Shown piece after piece: positions 63,751 to 64,000 of a stretch of 64,000 nt of DNA; position 1 is the stretch's first letter, and each line of letters starts with the position of its first letter. Origin of the DNA: Monomorium pharaonis (taxonomy: Eukaryota; Arthropoda; Insecta; Hymenoptera; Formicidae); the NCBI RefSeq assembly GCF_013373865.1, contig NC_050473.1:1178001-1242000 (forward strand), given 5' to 3'. The notes beneath the pieces were generated by a model. It made no database searches, was not told the origin of the DNA, and saw only the letters and a list, made by a program, of their open reading frames with translations. Made by a program: the position numbers and the translations under genes.

Positions 63751-64000
63751 GTCCGCGTGCGCACAACTGGTGCATAAAGTAAAGCGGACCGGGATGAAAG
63801 GAGCGGAGAACTAGCGGGAAACGTGCGTCTGAAGGGTTGCCTGGTTCGTGTGAAAGCTACGAGAGCAGCGGTCGGTGCGGATAGAGTGATAGAGTTACCT
63901 ATTTCGCTTTCGCTGTTCTCGTTCTCGTTCTCGTTCTCGGGCGTAAAAAGAAGGAATGAAAAAGACAAGAATCATTTATTCGCTGCTCTAGGACCAGGGT

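Larger units (their letters stand above)
60104..64000. other. Probable intron start and downstream spacer
   Basis: AT-rich to about 60.95 kb, then CpG-rich. It holds a GA tract at 61315-61351, a short CA run at 61619-61630, a poly-G run near 62343-62356, the CA/TA repeat at 63427-63475, and a possible second promoter near 63743. No coding exon is recognised. Confidence 0.45.

Noticed and set aside
1..64000. CRISPR arrays, tRNA or rRNA genes, bacterial operons
   Set aside because: No regularly spaced repeats, no tRNA-like A/B boxes or rRNA segments noticed by eye, and gene structure is eukaryotic throughout.

Overview
This 64 kb window is animal nuclear DNA and most likely comes from a hymenopteran insect, probably an ant; that taxon is an inference. 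The signs are GT-AG genes with introns of about 70-80 bp beside very long non-coding tracts, CpG-rich promoter-like blocks in AT-rich DNA, many GA/CT, CA and TA microsatellites, and small palindromic (MITE-like) elements. All confidently coding DNA lies in the first 14.5 kb.

Layout. 1-1987 (+): the 3' part of Csk (C-terminal Src kinase), in six exons whose phases fit exactly. 4455-10215 (-): four exons of one or two unrecognised genes. A phase-consistent model joins them into a 1279-residue protein with a glutamine run, and its third intron holds a possible 0.9 kb element. 11674-12976 (+): a two-exon CHK/ecdysteroid-kinase-like gene whose catalytic HGD motif reads HGN. 13688-14301 (-): a protein-like terminal exon and a small single-pass membrane protein ORF. 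17220-19292 is a gene-fragment graveyard. It holds a broken copy that looks like mars/HURP (GKAP family, + strand) and a broken copy of the C-terminal armadillo region of a ZYG11/ZER1-type CUL2 adaptor (- strand).

From about 19.3 kb to the end I find no convincing protein-coding gene. CpG-rich blocks at 20.56-21.47 kb and 58.9-60.1 kb end in good splice donors on the + strand and look like 5' exons of genes with very long introns, whose bodies I cannot see. The rest is intron-like or intergenic DNA with microsatellites, five inverted-repeat elements (31.4, 32.0, 36.3, 50.1 and 56.8 kb), several hairpins and G-rich runs.

The genes show no operon-like or pathway link. I found no CRISPR array, tRNA, rRNA or obvious defence or biosynthetic system, and nothing here is clearly a new biological system. 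The best leads are the two pseudogenes, the HGN kinase-like protein and the large unrecognised gene.
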